The position numbers were made by a program, and so were the translations under genes. A stretch of DNA of 64,000 bases from positions 40,535 through 104,534 of the forward strand of contig NZ_PCOV01000011.1 in NCBI RefSeq assembly GCF_002979435.1, given 5' to 3'. The DNA comes from Microbacterium sp. MYb66 (lineage in GTDB: Bacteria; Actinomycetota; Actinomycetes; Actinomycetales; Microbacteriaceae). This document shows positions 27,515-36,443 of this stretch, one piece after another. Position 1 is the stretch's first letter. Each line of letters opens with the position of its first letter. Under the pieces are notes generated by a model. It was not told the DNA's origin, did no database searches, and worked only from the letters and a program-made list of their open reading frames with translations.

Positions 27515-27528
27515 AATGTTAAGACAAA
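27515..27528. promoter_or_regulatory. Candidate GntR operator upstream of iolC
   Basis: AATGT-TAAG-ACAAA matches the layout of the GntR operator. Read on the minus strand, 27517-27526 is TGTCTTAACA, a full match to the Corynebacterium IolR motif as I recall it. A TCGGCA-17-TAATGT promoter-like pair (27491-27519) overlaps it, so iolC can be transcribed separately from the mannosidase operon. Confidence 0.6.
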
Positions 27529-27550
27529 TGACCGAGCGAGAGGAGGCACG

Positions 27551-28507
27551 ATGACCGAGGAACGATCAGTCCCGGAGATCCTGACCGTCGGACGTCTGGG
27601 CGTCGACCTGTATCCGCTGCAGGACGGCGTCGGCCTCGGCGAGGTCAGCAGCTTCGGCAAGTACCTCGGCGGCAGTGCCGCCAACGTCTCCGTCGCCGCC
27701 GCGCGCTACGGCCATGACACCGCTCTGCTCTCCCGCGTCGGAGACGACCCCTTCGGGCGGTACCTGCGCGCCGAGCTGGAGCGCCTCGGGGTGCACAACC
27801 GGTACGTCGCGATCGACCCGACGTACAAGACGCCGATCACGTTCTGCGAGATCTTCCCGCCGGACGACTTCCCGCTGTACTTCTACCGCGAACCGTCCGC
27901 TCCCGACCTGCAGATCCGGCCGGAGGACGTCGACGAGGCCGCGGTGCGGCAGGCCGCGCTCGTCTGGTTCACCGCGACCGGTCTGAGCGAGGAGCCGAGC
28001 AGGCAGACGCACTTCGACCTCCTCCGGGCGCGCGGGCGCCGTGCGCACACGGTGTTCGATCTGGATTACCGGCCCATGTTCTGGGAGACGCCGGCCGAGG
28101 CCCGCACGCAGATCCAGCAGGCGCTGGGCTTCGCCACGGTCGCCGTGGGCAACCTCGAGGAGTGCGAGGTCGCTGTCGGCGAGACCGACCCGCAGCGGGC
28201 CGCGGATGCGCTCCTCGAGCGCGGTGTGGAATTGGCGATCGTGAAGCAGGGCCCCCGCGGCGTCCTCGCCAAGACGCGCTCGCGCCAGGTCGAGATCCCC
28301 GCGACCGCGGTCGAGGTCGTGAACGGACTCGGTGCCGGCGACGCGTTCGGCGGTGCGCTCTGCCACGGGCTGCTCGCGGAGTGGGAGCTGGAGAAGACGT
28401 TGACCTATGCGAACGCAGCGGGCGGCATCGTCGCCGGCCGCAGGGAATGCTCGACGGCGATGCCGACCGAGCGCGAGGTCGCCGAGGTCGTGAACGGAGA
28501 TGCGTGA
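27551..28507 (+). CDS. iolC: 5-dehydro-2-deoxygluconokinase
   Basis: This 318-residue PfkB/ribokinase-family kinase phosphorylates 5-dehydro-2-deoxy-D-gluconate in inositol breakdown. It has the substrate-binding GGSAANVSVAAARYG (40-54) and the catalytic motif GAGD (261-264). IolC-typical details are the early GRLGVDLYPLQ and FGKYLGG, and the REPSAPDLQI segment. AGAGGAGG precedes the ATG by 5 nt. It begins the core iol block, which has its own operator and promoter. Confidence 0.94.
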   Translation: MTEERSVPEILTVGRLGVDLYPLQDGVGLGEVSSFGKYLGGSAANVSVAAARYGHDTALLSRVGDDPFGRYLRAELERLGVHNRYVAIDPTYKTPITFCEIFPPDDFPLYFYREPSAPDLQIRPEDVDEAAVRQAALVWFTATGLSEEPSRQTHFDLLRARGRRAHTVFDLDYRPMFWETPAEARTQIQQALGFATVAVGNLEECEVAVGETDPQRAADALLERGVELAIVKQGPRGVLAKTRSRQVEIPATAVEVVNGLGAGDAFGGALCHGLLAEWELEKTLTYANAAGGIVAGRRECSTAMPTEREVAEVVNGDA

Positions 28508-28508
28508 G

Positions 28509-29408
28509 ATGACAGCCCTGACCGAAGAGGACTTCCACCGGCTCCGGACGGTGCGCGCGGAGTCGCCGCACACGATCCGCGAGACGCTGGCCGGACGCCG
28601 CCGCCGTGACATCATCCGCGGGGACGGACGGCTGTTCATCATCGCCGCCGACCACCCGGCGCGCGGTGCGCTCGCGGTCGGCGGATCCCCCTTCGCCATG
28701 GCCGACCGCTACGAGCTGCTCGATCGGCTCGCGATCGCCCTGCGGCATCCGGGGGTGGACGGCGTGCTCGGCACCCCCGACATCATCGACGACCTGGCGA
28801 TGCTCGGCCTGCTCGACGACAAGATCGTCGTCGGGTCGATGAACCGCGGCGGCCTGCGCGGGGCCACGTTCGAGATGGACGACCGCTACACCGGGTACGA
28901 CGTGCCCGCGATGGTGGACTCGGGCATCGACTTCGCCAAGGCTCTGCTGCGGGTGAACCTCGACGACGACGGGACGGCGCCCACGCTGGCCTCGACGGCC
29001 GACGCGGTGACCGCAGCCGCCCGGGCAGACCTTCCGATCATGCTCGAGCCGTTCCTCAGCCGCCGCGTCGACGGCCGGGTCGTCAACGACCTGAGCCCGG
29101 ATGCCGTGATGCTGTCGATCGCGATCGCCAGCGGTCTCGGTGCGAGCAGTGCGAGCACGTGGCTGAAGCTCCCGGTCGTCGACGACATGGAGCGCGTGCT
29201 CGCGGCGACGACGCTGCCCGTGCTGCTGCTCGGCGGCGACGCGGGTGCCGATCCCGACGACACGTTCTCGTCCTGGGAGGACGCGCTGTCGCTCCCCGGC
29301 GTGCGCGGCCTGACCGTCGGCCGCACGCTCCTGTACTCGTCCGACATCGACGTGGCATCCGCCATCGATGTCGCCGCCTCCCTCGTCCACCCCGGGCTGA
29401 CCGCCTGA
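28509..29408 (+). CDS. Cgl0158-family (beta/alpha)8 aldolase, candidate 5-dehydro-2-deoxyphosphogluconate aldolase
   Basis: A 299-residue TIM-barrel protein related to DeoC/FbaB class I aldolases and to the Cgl0158 protein of the Corynebacterium iol cluster. Visible are GDGRLFIIAADHPARGAL, FAKALLRVNLDDDG, PIMLEPF and the end SASTWLKLPVVDDMERV. It would split 5-dehydro-2-deoxygluconate 6-phosphate into malonate semialdehyde and DHAP, the IolJ step otherwise missing here. The ATG at 28509 has GGAGA at suitable spacing; the ATG at 28500 would overlap iolC by 8 bp. Confidence 0.8.
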   Translation: MTALTEEDFHRLRTVRAESPHTIRETLAGRRRRDIIRGDGRLFIIAADHPARGALAVGGSPFAMADRYELLDRLAIALRHPGVDGVLGTPDIIDDLAMLGLLDDKIVVGSMNRGGLRGATFEMDDRYTGYDVPAMVDSGIDFAKALLRVNLDDDGTAPTLASTADAVTAAARADLPIMLEPFLSRRVDGRVVNDLSPDAVMLSIAIASGLGASSASTWLKLPVVDDMERVLAATTLPVLLLGGDAGADPDDTFSSWEDALSLPGVRGLTVGRTLLYSSDIDVASAIDVAASLVHPGLTA

Positions 29409-29433
29409 CCGCCCTCTCCGCAGAAGGACACGC

Positions 29434-30957
29434 ATGACCTCCGCATCCGACGTCCCCGTCATCGGCCACTGGATCGACGGCGCCGCCCGCGCCTCCGCGA
29501 GCGGCCGCACCGCTCCCGTCCACAACCCCGCGACGGGGGCCGTGACCGGGCACGTCGCCCTGGCCGACGACTCCGAGATCGCGGATGCCATCGCCTCCGC
29601 GCAGCGTGGATTCCAGGTGTGGAGCGGCTACTCGATCGCGCGTCGTCAGGCGGTGATGTTCGCGTTCCGCGAGCTGCTGAACGCGCGCAAGGGTGAGCTG
29701 GCAGCGATCATCACGGCCGAGCACGGCAAGGTCCGCTCCGATGCGATGGGCGAGATCCTGCGCGGCCAGGAGGTCGTCGAGCTCGCGACGGGCTTCCCGC
29801 ACCTGATCAAGGGCGCGTACTCGGAGAACGTCTCGACCGGCATCGACGTGTACTCGCTCAAGCAGCCGCTCGGCGTCGTCGGCATCATCTCGCCGTTCAA
29901 CTTCCCCGCGATGGTGCCGATGTGGTTCTTCCCGGTCGCGATCGCCGCGGGCAACGCCGTGGTGCTCAAGCCCAGCGAGAAGGACCCGTCCGCCGCGCTG
30001 TGGCTCGCCGCCCTCTGGGCCGAGGCGGGTCTGCCCGACGGTGTGTTCACCGTGCTGCAGGGAGACAAGCAGGCGGTGGACGGACTGCTGGAGAGTCCGG
30101 ATGTCGCCTCGATCTCGTTCGTCGGCTCGACGCCCATCGCCCAGTACATCTACGAGACCGCGTCGCGCCACGGCAAGCGGGTGCAGGCCCTCGGGGGCGC
30201 GAAGAACCACATGCTCGTCCTGCCGGACGCCGATCTCGACCTCGTCGCGGACCAGGCCGTGAACGCGGGATTCGGCGCGGCGGGGGAGCGGTGCATGGCC
30301 GTCTCCGTCGTGCTCGCGGTCGAGCCGGTGGCCGACGAGCTGATCGCGCGCATCTCGCAGCGCATCGCGGGGCTGCGCATCGGCGACGGTGCGGGAGGCG
30401 CTGACGGCGAGCCCGACATGGGGCCGCTGATCACCGCGGAGCACCGCGCGAAGGTGTCGGGCTACGTCGACATCGCCGAGGCCGACGGGGCGCGGGTCGT
30501 GGTCGACGGCCGAGGACTGACGGTCGACGGGAACGAAGACGGCTTCTGGTTCGGGCCGACGCTCATCGACGAGATCCCGACCTCCTCGCGGGCCTACCAG
30601 GAGGAGATCTTCGGGCCGGTGCTGTCGGTGGTGCGCGTGCAGACCTTCCAGGAGGGGGTCGACCTGATCAACTCCGGCCGGTTCGGCAACGGCACCGCGA
30701 TCTTCACCAACGACGGCGGGGCGGCCCGCCGCTTCCAGCACGAGGTCCAGGTCGGGATGATCGGCATCAACGTTCCCATCCCGGTCCCCGTCGCGTACCA
30801 CTCGTTCGGCGGGTGGAAGGCGTCGCTGTTCGGCGACGCGAAGGCGTACGGTGTCCATGGCTTCGACTTCTTCACCCGCGAGAAGGCGATCACCAGCCGG
30901 TGGCTCGACCCCGCCCTCCACGGCGGCATCGACCTCGGCTTCCCCCAGAACAGCTGA
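29434..30957 (+). CDS. iolA: CoA-acylating methylmalonate/malonate-semialdehyde dehydrogenase
   Basis: The 507-residue aldehyde dehydrogenase has catalytic Cys287 in GERCMA and the MmsA/IolA-typical segments ISPFNFPAMVPMWFFP and KPSEKDPSAAL, and ends with FFTREKAITSRW. It oxidises malonate semialdehyde (from inositol) or methylmalonate semialdehyde (from valine) to acetyl-CoA or propionyl-CoA. The regular active-site Glu of most ALDHs is replaced in this subfamily, as expected. It lies between the aldolase and iolB. Confidence 0.94.
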   Translation: MTSASDVPVIGHWIDGAARASASGRTAPVHNPATGAVTGHVALADDSEIADAIASAQRGFQVWSGYSIARRQAVMFAFRELLNARKGELAAIITAEHGKVRSDAMGEILRGQEVVELATGFPHLIKGAYSENVSTGIDVYSLKQPLGVVGIISPFNFPAMVPMWFFPVAIAAGNAVVLKPSEKDPSAALWLAALWAEAGLPDGVFTVLQGDKQAVDGLLESPDVASISFVGSTPIAQYIYETASRHGKRVQALGGAKNHMLVLPDADLDLVADQAVNAGFGAAGERCMAVSVVLAVEPVADELIARISQRIAGLRIGDGAGGADGEPDMGPLITAEHRAKVSGYVDIAEADGARVVVDGRGLTVDGNEDGFWFGPTLIDEIPTSSRAYQEEIFGPVLSVVRVQTFQEGVDLINSGRFGNGTAIFTNDGGAARRFQHEVQVGMIGINVPIPVPVAYHSFGGWKASLFGDAKAYGVHGFDFFTREKAITSRWLDPALHGGIDLGFPQNS

Positions 30958-30979
30958 GCGGATGCGGGCAGGAGGCGCC

Positions 30980-31894
30980 ATGACCGAAGACGGGAACTGG
31001 TTCCACCGTCGCGGCACGATCGGCCGCGACGGCTGGGAGAGCGTGGTCGACGACGCGACGCCCGGCTGGGCGCACACCGGCATCCGCATCGGCGTGCTCG
31101 GCGCAGGGGAGAGCCTCGCGCTCGCCGACACCGGGGTGGAGCGGATCATCGTGCCGCTCTCCGGATCGTTCTCCGTCGAGCACATCGAGGAGGGCGCGAC
31201 CTCTGAGACGCAGCTCACCGGTCGCCGCTCCGTGTTCGACGGCCCGAGCGACGTGCTCTACCTCTCGGCGGCTGCCTCCGCCGTCGTCACGGGGACCGGT
31301 CGGGTGGCCGTGGCCTCGGCACCCACCTCGGTCGTGCATCCCACGCGGCACATCCTCGCGGCCGAGACCCCGGTCGAACTCCGCGGCGCCGGCGCCTCCA
31401 GTCGGCAGGTGCACAACTTCGGCACACCGGAGGCGCTCGACGCCGAGCGCCTCATCGTGTGCGAGGTCATCACGCCCGCCGAGAACTGGTCGTCGTACCC
31501 GCCGCACAAGCACGACGAGCACGTGCCTGGGCGGGAGTCGCGGCTCGAGGAGATCTACTACTTCGAGGCGGCGCCCACGCGTACCGGCGGAGACGCCGCA
31601 GCCGCCGACGCGGCATTCGGGATGTTCGCGACCTACTCCTCGGCCGTCGGCGAGATCGACGTCGCCGAGCGGGTCCGCACCGGCGACATCGCGCTCGTGC
31701 CCTTCGGGTTCCACGGTCCCGCCGTCGCCGCGCCCGGCTACGACCTCTACTACCTCAACGTCATGGCCGGCCCCGACCGGGAGCGGGCCTGGCTCATCAC
31801 CGACGACCCCGCGCACGCGTGGGTGCGCGACAGCTGGAGCGGGCAGGACATCGATCCGCGGCTTCCCTACCGAGCAGACGGAGAACACCGATGA
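30980..31894 (+). CDS. iolB: 5-deoxy-glucuronate isomerase
   Basis: The 304-residue bicupin converts 5-deoxy-glucuronate to 5-dehydro-2-deoxy-gluconate. The metal-binding cupin motif reads YPPHKHDEHVPGRESRLEEIYYFE, followed by the second half GDIALVPFGFHGPAVAAPGYDLYYLNVMAGP, both diagnostic for IolB. GGAGG lies 5 nt before the ATG. The stop overlaps the iolD start (ATGA). A longer reading from 30851 would run into iolA and is not used. Confidence 0.95.
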   Translation: MTEDGNWFHRRGTIGRDGWESVVDDATPGWAHTGIRIGVLGAGESLALADTGVERIIVPLSGSFSVEHIEEGATSETQLTGRRSVFDGPSDVLYLSAAASAVVTGTGRVAVASAPTSVVHPTRHILAAETPVELRGAGASSRQVHNFGTPEALDAERLIVCEVITPAENWSSYPPHKHDEHVPGRESRLEEIYYFEAAPTRTGGDAAAADAAFGMFATYSSAVGEIDVAERVRTGDIALVPFGFHGPAVAAPGYDLYYLNVMAGPDRERAWLITDDPAHAWVRDSWSGQDIDPRLPYRADGEHR

Positions 31895-33801
31895 AGACGC
31901 GACGGATGACGGTCGGCCAGGCCCTGGTCGAGTTCCTCTCCCGGCAGTGGACGGTCGACGGCGACCTCCGCGAACGGACCGTACCCGGCATGTTCGGCAT
32001 CTTCGGCCACGGGAACGTCGCCGGTCTCGGTCAGGCGCTGCAGCAGTACAACCTCGAGCAGCCCGACCTGATGCCCTACCACCAAGCCCGCAACGAGCAG
32101 GCGATGGTGCATCAGGCGGTGGGATTCGCCCGGATGCATCGCCGCAGGGCGACCTTCGCGAGCACCGCCTCGGTCGGACCCGGCGCCACGAACATGCTGA
32201 CCGGCGCCGCACTCGCGACCACCAACCGGCTGCCGGCGCTGCTGCTGCCGAGCGACACCTTCGCCACGCGCGTCGCCGACCCCGTGCTGCAGCAGCTGGA
32301 GCGCCCGCACGACATCGGGCTCACCGTGAACGACGCGTTCCGCCCGCTCTCGGTGTTCTTCGACCGGGTGCAGCGCCCGGAGCAGCTGTTCTCGATCGCG
32401 CTGGCCGCGATGCGCGTCCTCACCGATCCCGCGGAGACGGGTGCGGTGACGATCGCCCTGCCGGAAGACGTGCAGGCCGAAGCGCTGGACGTCCCGCTCG
32501 AGTTCCTCCAGGACAGGGAATGGCACATCCGCCGCCCGCTTCCGGAGCGCGGACCGCTGGCCCGGGCCGTCGCGGCGATTCGTGGCGCGAAGCAGCCGCT
32601 CCTCGTCGCGGGCGGCGGCGTCATCTACTCCGAGGCGGAGCAGGCGCTGCGCGCGTTCGTCGAGGCCACCGGCATCCCGGTCGGCACGACGCAGGCGGGC
32701 GGCGGCGCGCTGCCGTGGGATCACCCCCGGTACCTGGGCGGGATCGGCGCGACCGGCACCACCGCGGCGAACCGCATCGCCGCGGAGGCCGACGTCATCA
32801 TCGGCGTGGGCACCCGGTACAGCGACTTCACGACGGCCTCCCGCACGGCCTTCCAGAACCCCGATGCGGTGTTCGTCAACATCAACGTCGCGGCCTTCGA
32901 CGCCTACAAGCACGGCTCGCAGCTTCCGGTCATCGCGGATGCCCGGGAGGCACTGGTCGCGTTGAACGACGAGCTCGGCGACTTCCGGGTCGCGCCGGGC
33001 CTGAGCACGCGGATCGCCGACGAGAAGCGGGAGTGGGATGCGCTGGTCGACCGGGCCCTCGCCCCCACGGGCCGCGAGCTGCCGGGCCAGCCCGAGATCA
33101 TCGGCGCCGTGCGCGGGGCCGTGGCCGACGAAGACGTGATCGTGCAGGCGGCCGGCTCGCTCCCGGGCGACCTGCACAAGCTGTGGCGCGTCAGCGATCC
33201 GCTGGGCTATCACGTCGAGTACGCCTACTCCTGCATGGGGTATGAGATCGCGGGAGGCCTCGGCGTCAAGCGCGGACTCACGGCATCCGGCGACGAGCGC
33301 GACGTCGTCGTCATGGTCGGCGACGGCTCCTACCTGATGCTGAGCTCCGAGCTCGCGACCGCCGTGGCCGAGGGGATCAAGCTCATCGTCGTGCTCATCC
33401 AGAATCAGGGCTACGCCTCGATCGGGCACCTCTCGGAGACGGTCGGCTCGGAGCGCTTCGGCACGAAGTACCGCCGCTACGACGACGAGGCGCGCAACTT
33501 CCAGCACGGCGAGGTGCTGCCGGTCGACCTCGCCATGAACGCGCGCAGTTACGGCGTCGACGTCATCGAGATCGCGAAGGGCCCTGCGGCGATCGACGAT
33601 CTGCGCGCCGCGGTCGCCGCCGCGAAGGCCGCCGAGCGGACCACGCTCATCCACGTCGAGAGCGATCCGACGGTCTACGGTCCCGACGGCGAGGGCTGGT
33701 GGGACGTGCCGGTGGCCGAGGTCTCGAGCACCGAGACCGCTCAGCGCGCCCGCGAGGAATACGAGGGTCAGCGCGCCGCACAGCGCCCCCTGCTGGGGTG
33801 A
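31891..33801 (+). CDS. iolD: 3D-(3,5/4)-trihydroxycyclohexane-1,2-dione acylhydrolase
   Basis: The 636-residue TPP-dependent enzyme opens the ring of the diketo-inositol to 5-deoxy-glucuronate. It has the TPP fold with [16 protein letters not shown], the activating Glu in [15 protein letters not shown], the central [20 protein letters not shown] and the TPP/Mg motif [21 protein letters not shown]...[10 protein letters not shown]. It closes the iol block. Its TPP need links loosely to the riboswitch-controlled YkoEDC importer earlier in the window. Confidence 0.95.
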   Translation: MKTRRMTVGQALVEFLSRQWTVDGDLRERTVPGMFGIFGHGNVAGLGQALQQYNLEQPDLMPYHQARNEQAMVHQAVGFARMHRRRATFASTASVGPGATNMLTGAALATTNRLPALLLPSDTFATRVADPVLQQLERPHDIGLTVNDAFRPLSVFFDRVQRPEQLFSIALAAMRVLTDPAETGAVTIALPEDVQAEALDVPLEFLQDREWHIRRPLPERGPLARAVAAIRGAKQPLLVAGGGVIYSEAEQALRAFVEATGIPVGTTQAGGGALPWDHPRYLGGIGATGTTAANRIAAEADVIIGVGTRYSDFTTASRTAFQNPDAVFVNINVAAFDAYKHGSQLPVIADAREALVALNDELGDFRVAPGLSTRIADEKREWDALVDRALAPTGRELPGQPEIIGAVRGAVADEDVIVQAAGSLPGDLHKLWRVSDPLGYHVEYAYSCMGYEIAGGLGVKRGLTASGDERDVVVMVGDGSYLMLSSELATAVAEGIKLIVVLIQNQGYASIGHLSETVGSERFGTKYRRYDDEARNFQHGEVLPVDLAMNARSYGVDVIEIAKGPAAIDDLRAAVAAAKAAERTTLIHVESDPTVYGPDGEGWWDVPVAEVSSTETAQRAREEYEGQRAAQRPLLG

Positions 33802-33860
33802 GGATGCCGGACGCGCCCGTTCCAGGCGCTTCCCATCCGTCACCGCGTACCCTGGAGGGT

Positions 33861-35150
33861 ATGACTGAGACTCCCCGCACGCGCGAGACGCGCCCACAGG
33901 CAGCGCCCGCGTCGTCCCGCTCGGGGGCTGTCCGCGAGACCAAGAAGCCACAGGTGCGCCCTGCGACCGAGGGGTGGACCCAGCAGAAGGATGCCGAGGG
34001 GCGTCCGCTCCTGCAGTTCGCGAGCCCGAAGCGCGGCAAGCCGCCGGTGCACCTGGCCGACCTCACGCCGGCCGAGCGCGTCGAGAAGGTGAAAGAGCTC
34101 GGCCTGCCGGGCTTCCGCGCGAAGCAGCTGTCGACGCACTACTTCCGTCACTACACGTCCGACCCCGAGCAGATGACTGATCTCCCGGCCGACACCCGGG
34201 AGCAGCTCGTGGCCGGGATGCTGCCGCCGCTGCTCACCGAGGTCCGCCGCCTCGAGACCGACCGCGGCGACACGATCAAGTTCCTGTGGCGCCTGCACGA
34301 CGGCGCCCTGGTCGAGTCGGTGCTCATGCGCTACCCCGGCCGCATCACACTGTGCGTGTCGAGCCAGGCCGGCTGCGGCATGAACTGCCCGTTCTGCGCG
34401 ACCGGACAGGCGGGTCTGACCCGCAACATGTCCACCGCCGAGATCATCGAGCAGATCGTCCGCGCCAACCGGCTCATCGCCGAGGGCGGCCTGGGCGGCA
34501 AGAAGTCCGACGACCACAGCATGGAGCGCGTCTCGAACATCGTCTTCATGGGGATGGGTGAGCCGCTCGCCAACTACAAGCGCGTGATGGATGCGGTGCG
34601 GTCGATGGTCGCGCCGCAGCCCGACGGCCTCGGCATGAGCGCCCGCGGCATCACGGTGTCGACCGTGGGCCTGGTGCCGGCGATCAAGAAGCTCGCCGAC
34701 GAGGGCATCCCGGTCACCTTCGCGCTGTCGCTGCACGCGCCCGACGACCACCTGCGCGACGAGCTGATCCCGGTCAACTCCCGCTGGAAGGTCGATGAGG
34801 CACTGGACGCCGCCTACGACTACTACGCCAAGACCGGCCGTCGCGTGTCGATCGAGTACGCGCTCATCAAGGACATGAACGACCACGCCTGGCGTGCCGA
34901 CCTGCTGGCCGAGAAGCTCAACCAGCGCGGACGCGGCTGGGTGCACGTGAACCCGATCCCGCTGAACCCGACGCCCGGCTCGATCTGGACGGCATCCGAG
35001 AAGGACGTCACGAACGAGTTCGTGCGCCGCCTGAACGATGCCGGCATCCCGACCACCCTCCGCGACACCCGCGGCAAGGAGATCGACGGCGCCTGCGGTC
35101 AGCTCGTCGCCACCACCGAAGACGAGGCGGCCTCCGCCGCGATGGCCTGA
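33861..35150 (+). CDS. rlmN: 23S rRNA / tRNA (adenine-C2)-methyltransferase RlmN
   Basis: The 429-residue radical-SAM enzyme methylates A2503 of 23S rRNA and A37 of some tRNAs. The cluster-binding Cys172, Cys176, Cys179 (GCGMNCPFC) are present, with a conserved Cys165 and the C-terminal methyl-carrying Cys412 in IDGACGQ. An N-terminal extension of about 60 residues rich in Arg/Pro/Ala precedes the family core. CTGGAGGGT precedes the ATG at 33861. Its last 52 bp overlap the end of the convergent quinone-reductase gene. Confidence 0.96.
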   Translation: MTETPRTRETRPQAAPASSRSGAVRETKKPQVRPATEGWTQQKDAEGRPLLQFASPKRGKPPVHLADLTPAERVEKVKELGLPGFRAKQLSTHYFRHYTSDPEQMTDLPADTREQLVAGMLPPLLTEVRRLETDRGDTIKFLWRLHDGALVESVLMRYPGRITLCVSSQAGCGMNCPFCATGQAGLTRNMSTAEIIEQIVRANRLIAEGGLGGKKSDDHSMERVSNIVFMGMGEPLANYKRVMDAVRSMVAPQPDGLGMSARGITVSTVGLVPAIKKLADEGIPVTFALSLHAPDDHLRDELIPVNSRWKVDEALDAAYDYYAKTGRRVSIEYALIKDMNDHAWRADLLAEKLNQRGRGWVHVNPIPLNPTPGSIWTASEKDVTNEFVRRLNDAGIPTTLRDTRGKEIDGACGQLVATTEDEAASAAMA

Positions 35151-35722
35151 GGCCGGCCCGCGCGGCGGGCGTCGACGGTGCCGAGATGCTCGGCGCGGTC
35201 GAGCCAGCGGGTGATGGTGACGGCATCCGCGTCCTTCACCCCGAGCATGCGGTGCGTGCGCACCGAGCGGATGCCGCAGAAGCGCATCGTGCCCCGGGCG
35301 ACGTGGGTCTGGGCGGGCAGCCCTGTGAACGGCGCGAAGTACCAGGGCGTGTCCGCGAGCAGCAGCAGCCTGCCGTTGCGGACCGGCAGCAGTCCCTCGA
35401 CGAGACCGAGCTTCGTGTAGCGATACTCCTGCTGGGGCAGCAGGGCGCGATCGAAGAAGCCCTTGAGGAGTGCGGGCACCGACCCCCACCACAGCGGCGT
35501 GGCCACGACGATCGTGTCGGCCTCGTGCAGGGCCTGCTTCGCCTCGATGAGGTCGGGCTCGAGAGTCATGCGCTCCCGGTAGCCGAAGCGCAGATTCGGA
35601 TCGAAGTCGAGATCGCGCAGGGCGAGCACGCGGGCGTCGCCGTGCCCGGCGGCGTAGCGCTGGACGAGTGAAGCGGTCAGGGAGCGGCCGTCGGGGTGGC
35701 CGTCGATCACGAGAGCGGACAT
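35099..35722 (-). CDS. NAD(P)H dehydrogenase (quinone) / flavodoxin-fold reductase (KefF/MdaB type)
   Basis: The 207-residue protein has a flavodoxin-like fold with early [13 protein letters not shown] and the FMN/FAD-contacting [21 protein letters not shown]. Such enzymes reduce quinones by two electrons and protect against electrophiles. It is divergent from a TetR regulator 66 bp away with a palindromic operator between them, so its expression is likely induced by a compound sensed by that regulator. The 3' end overlaps rlmN by 52 bp on the opposite strand. Confidence 0.88.
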   Translation of the reverse strand: MSALVIDGHPDGRSLTASLVQRYAAGHGDARVLALRDLDFDPNLRFGYRERMTLEPDLIEAKQALHEADTIVVATPLWWGSVPALLKGFFDRALLPQQEYRYTKLGLVEGLLPVRNGRLLLLADTPWYFAPFTGLPAQTHVARGTMRFCGIRSVRTHRMLGVKDADAVTITRWLDRAEHLGTVDARRAGRPQAIAAEAASSSVVATS

Positions 35723-35730
35723 GACTGGGT

Positions 35731-35775
35731 TCCTATCTGGACAGTGTCAAGCTGGTGGACAGTGTCAAGATAGGA
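35731..35775. promoter_or_regulatory. Operator between the quinone reductase and its TetR regulator
   Basis: TCCTATCT at 35731-35738 is mirrored by AGATAGGA at 35768-35775. Inside are two direct copies of GGACAGTGTCAAG, at 35739-35751 and 35757-35769, 18 bp apart. The whole 45 bp is an imperfect palindrome, as expected for two TetR dimers, and covers both divergent promoters. Confidence 0.7.
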
Positions 35776-35788
35776 GACAATGTTGCTC

Positions 35789-36361
35789 ATGTCAAGTTCG
35801 AAGGACGGCTACCACCACGGCGACCTCGCCCGTGCTCTGGAGGATGCCGCGATGCAGCTGCTGGAGCGGATGCCGGCGGCCGAGATCAGCCTGCGCGAGG
35901 TCGCGCGCGCCGCGAACGTCAGCCACAACGCGCCGTACCACCACTTCTCCGATCGGCTCGGGCTGCTCAAGGTGATCGCCGAGCGCAGCATGGCCGACCT
36001 CCTCGATCAGGTCCGCACCGCCGCCGAGAGGGCCACGACGCCACGGGCGGCGCTCACCGACGGCGGCTCGGCGTACATCCGCTTCGCCGTCGATCATCCG
36101 CATGCGTTCGATGCCGTGTACGACCCGACCGTCTGCGTTCCCGGATCCCCCACTGCCACGATGGCGCCGCTGATCGACGGGCTCGAGGCCGTGCTCGCCG
36201 AGGGGGCGGCCGCTGCCGGGCTCGACCGGCCGACCGACGTCGTCGCGCTGTGGGGTCTGATCCACGGTCTCGGCACGCTCGCCGCTGCCGGACACTTCAC
36301 GCTCGACGACGGGCTGTCCGCCTACGCCGCCGCGCTCGAGCGGCTGCTCCCGGCCGACTGA
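35789..36361 (+). CDS. TetR-family transcriptional regulator
   Basis: The 190-residue protein has an N-terminal TetR helix-turn-helix (GYHHGDLARALEDAAMQLL...SLREVARAANVSHNAPYHHFSDRLGLLKVIAERS) and a TetR_C-type ligand domain (about 80-185). The GYHHGDL start is typical of a common subgroup controlling adjacent oxidoreductases. The ATG at 35789 and another at 35780 are both possible. It most likely represses the divergent quinone reductase and itself through the operator at 35731-35775. Confidence 0.88.
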   Translation: MSSSKDGYHHGDLARALEDAAMQLLERMPAAEISLREVARAANVSHNAPYHHFSDRLGLLKVIAERSMADLLDQVRTAAERATTPRAALTDGGSAYIRFAVDHPHAFDAVYDPTVCVPGSPTATMAPLIDGLEAVLAEGAAAAGLDRPTDVVALWGLIHGLGTLAAAGHFTLDDGLSAYAAALERLLPAD

Positions 36362-36443
36362 CCCCGGCTCGGAGCCGCAACCTGTGAGTCGCTCCGAGCA
36401 CTCTTCCACGTTATCCACAGGCGATCTTTCGTAGATTGTCGGG

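Noticed and set aside
36411..36419. Perfect DnaA-box-like TTATCCACA as a sign of a replication origin
   Set aside because: It is a single copy without neighbouring boxes, AT-rich stretch or dnaA/dnaN genes; at most a local DnaA-regulated site.
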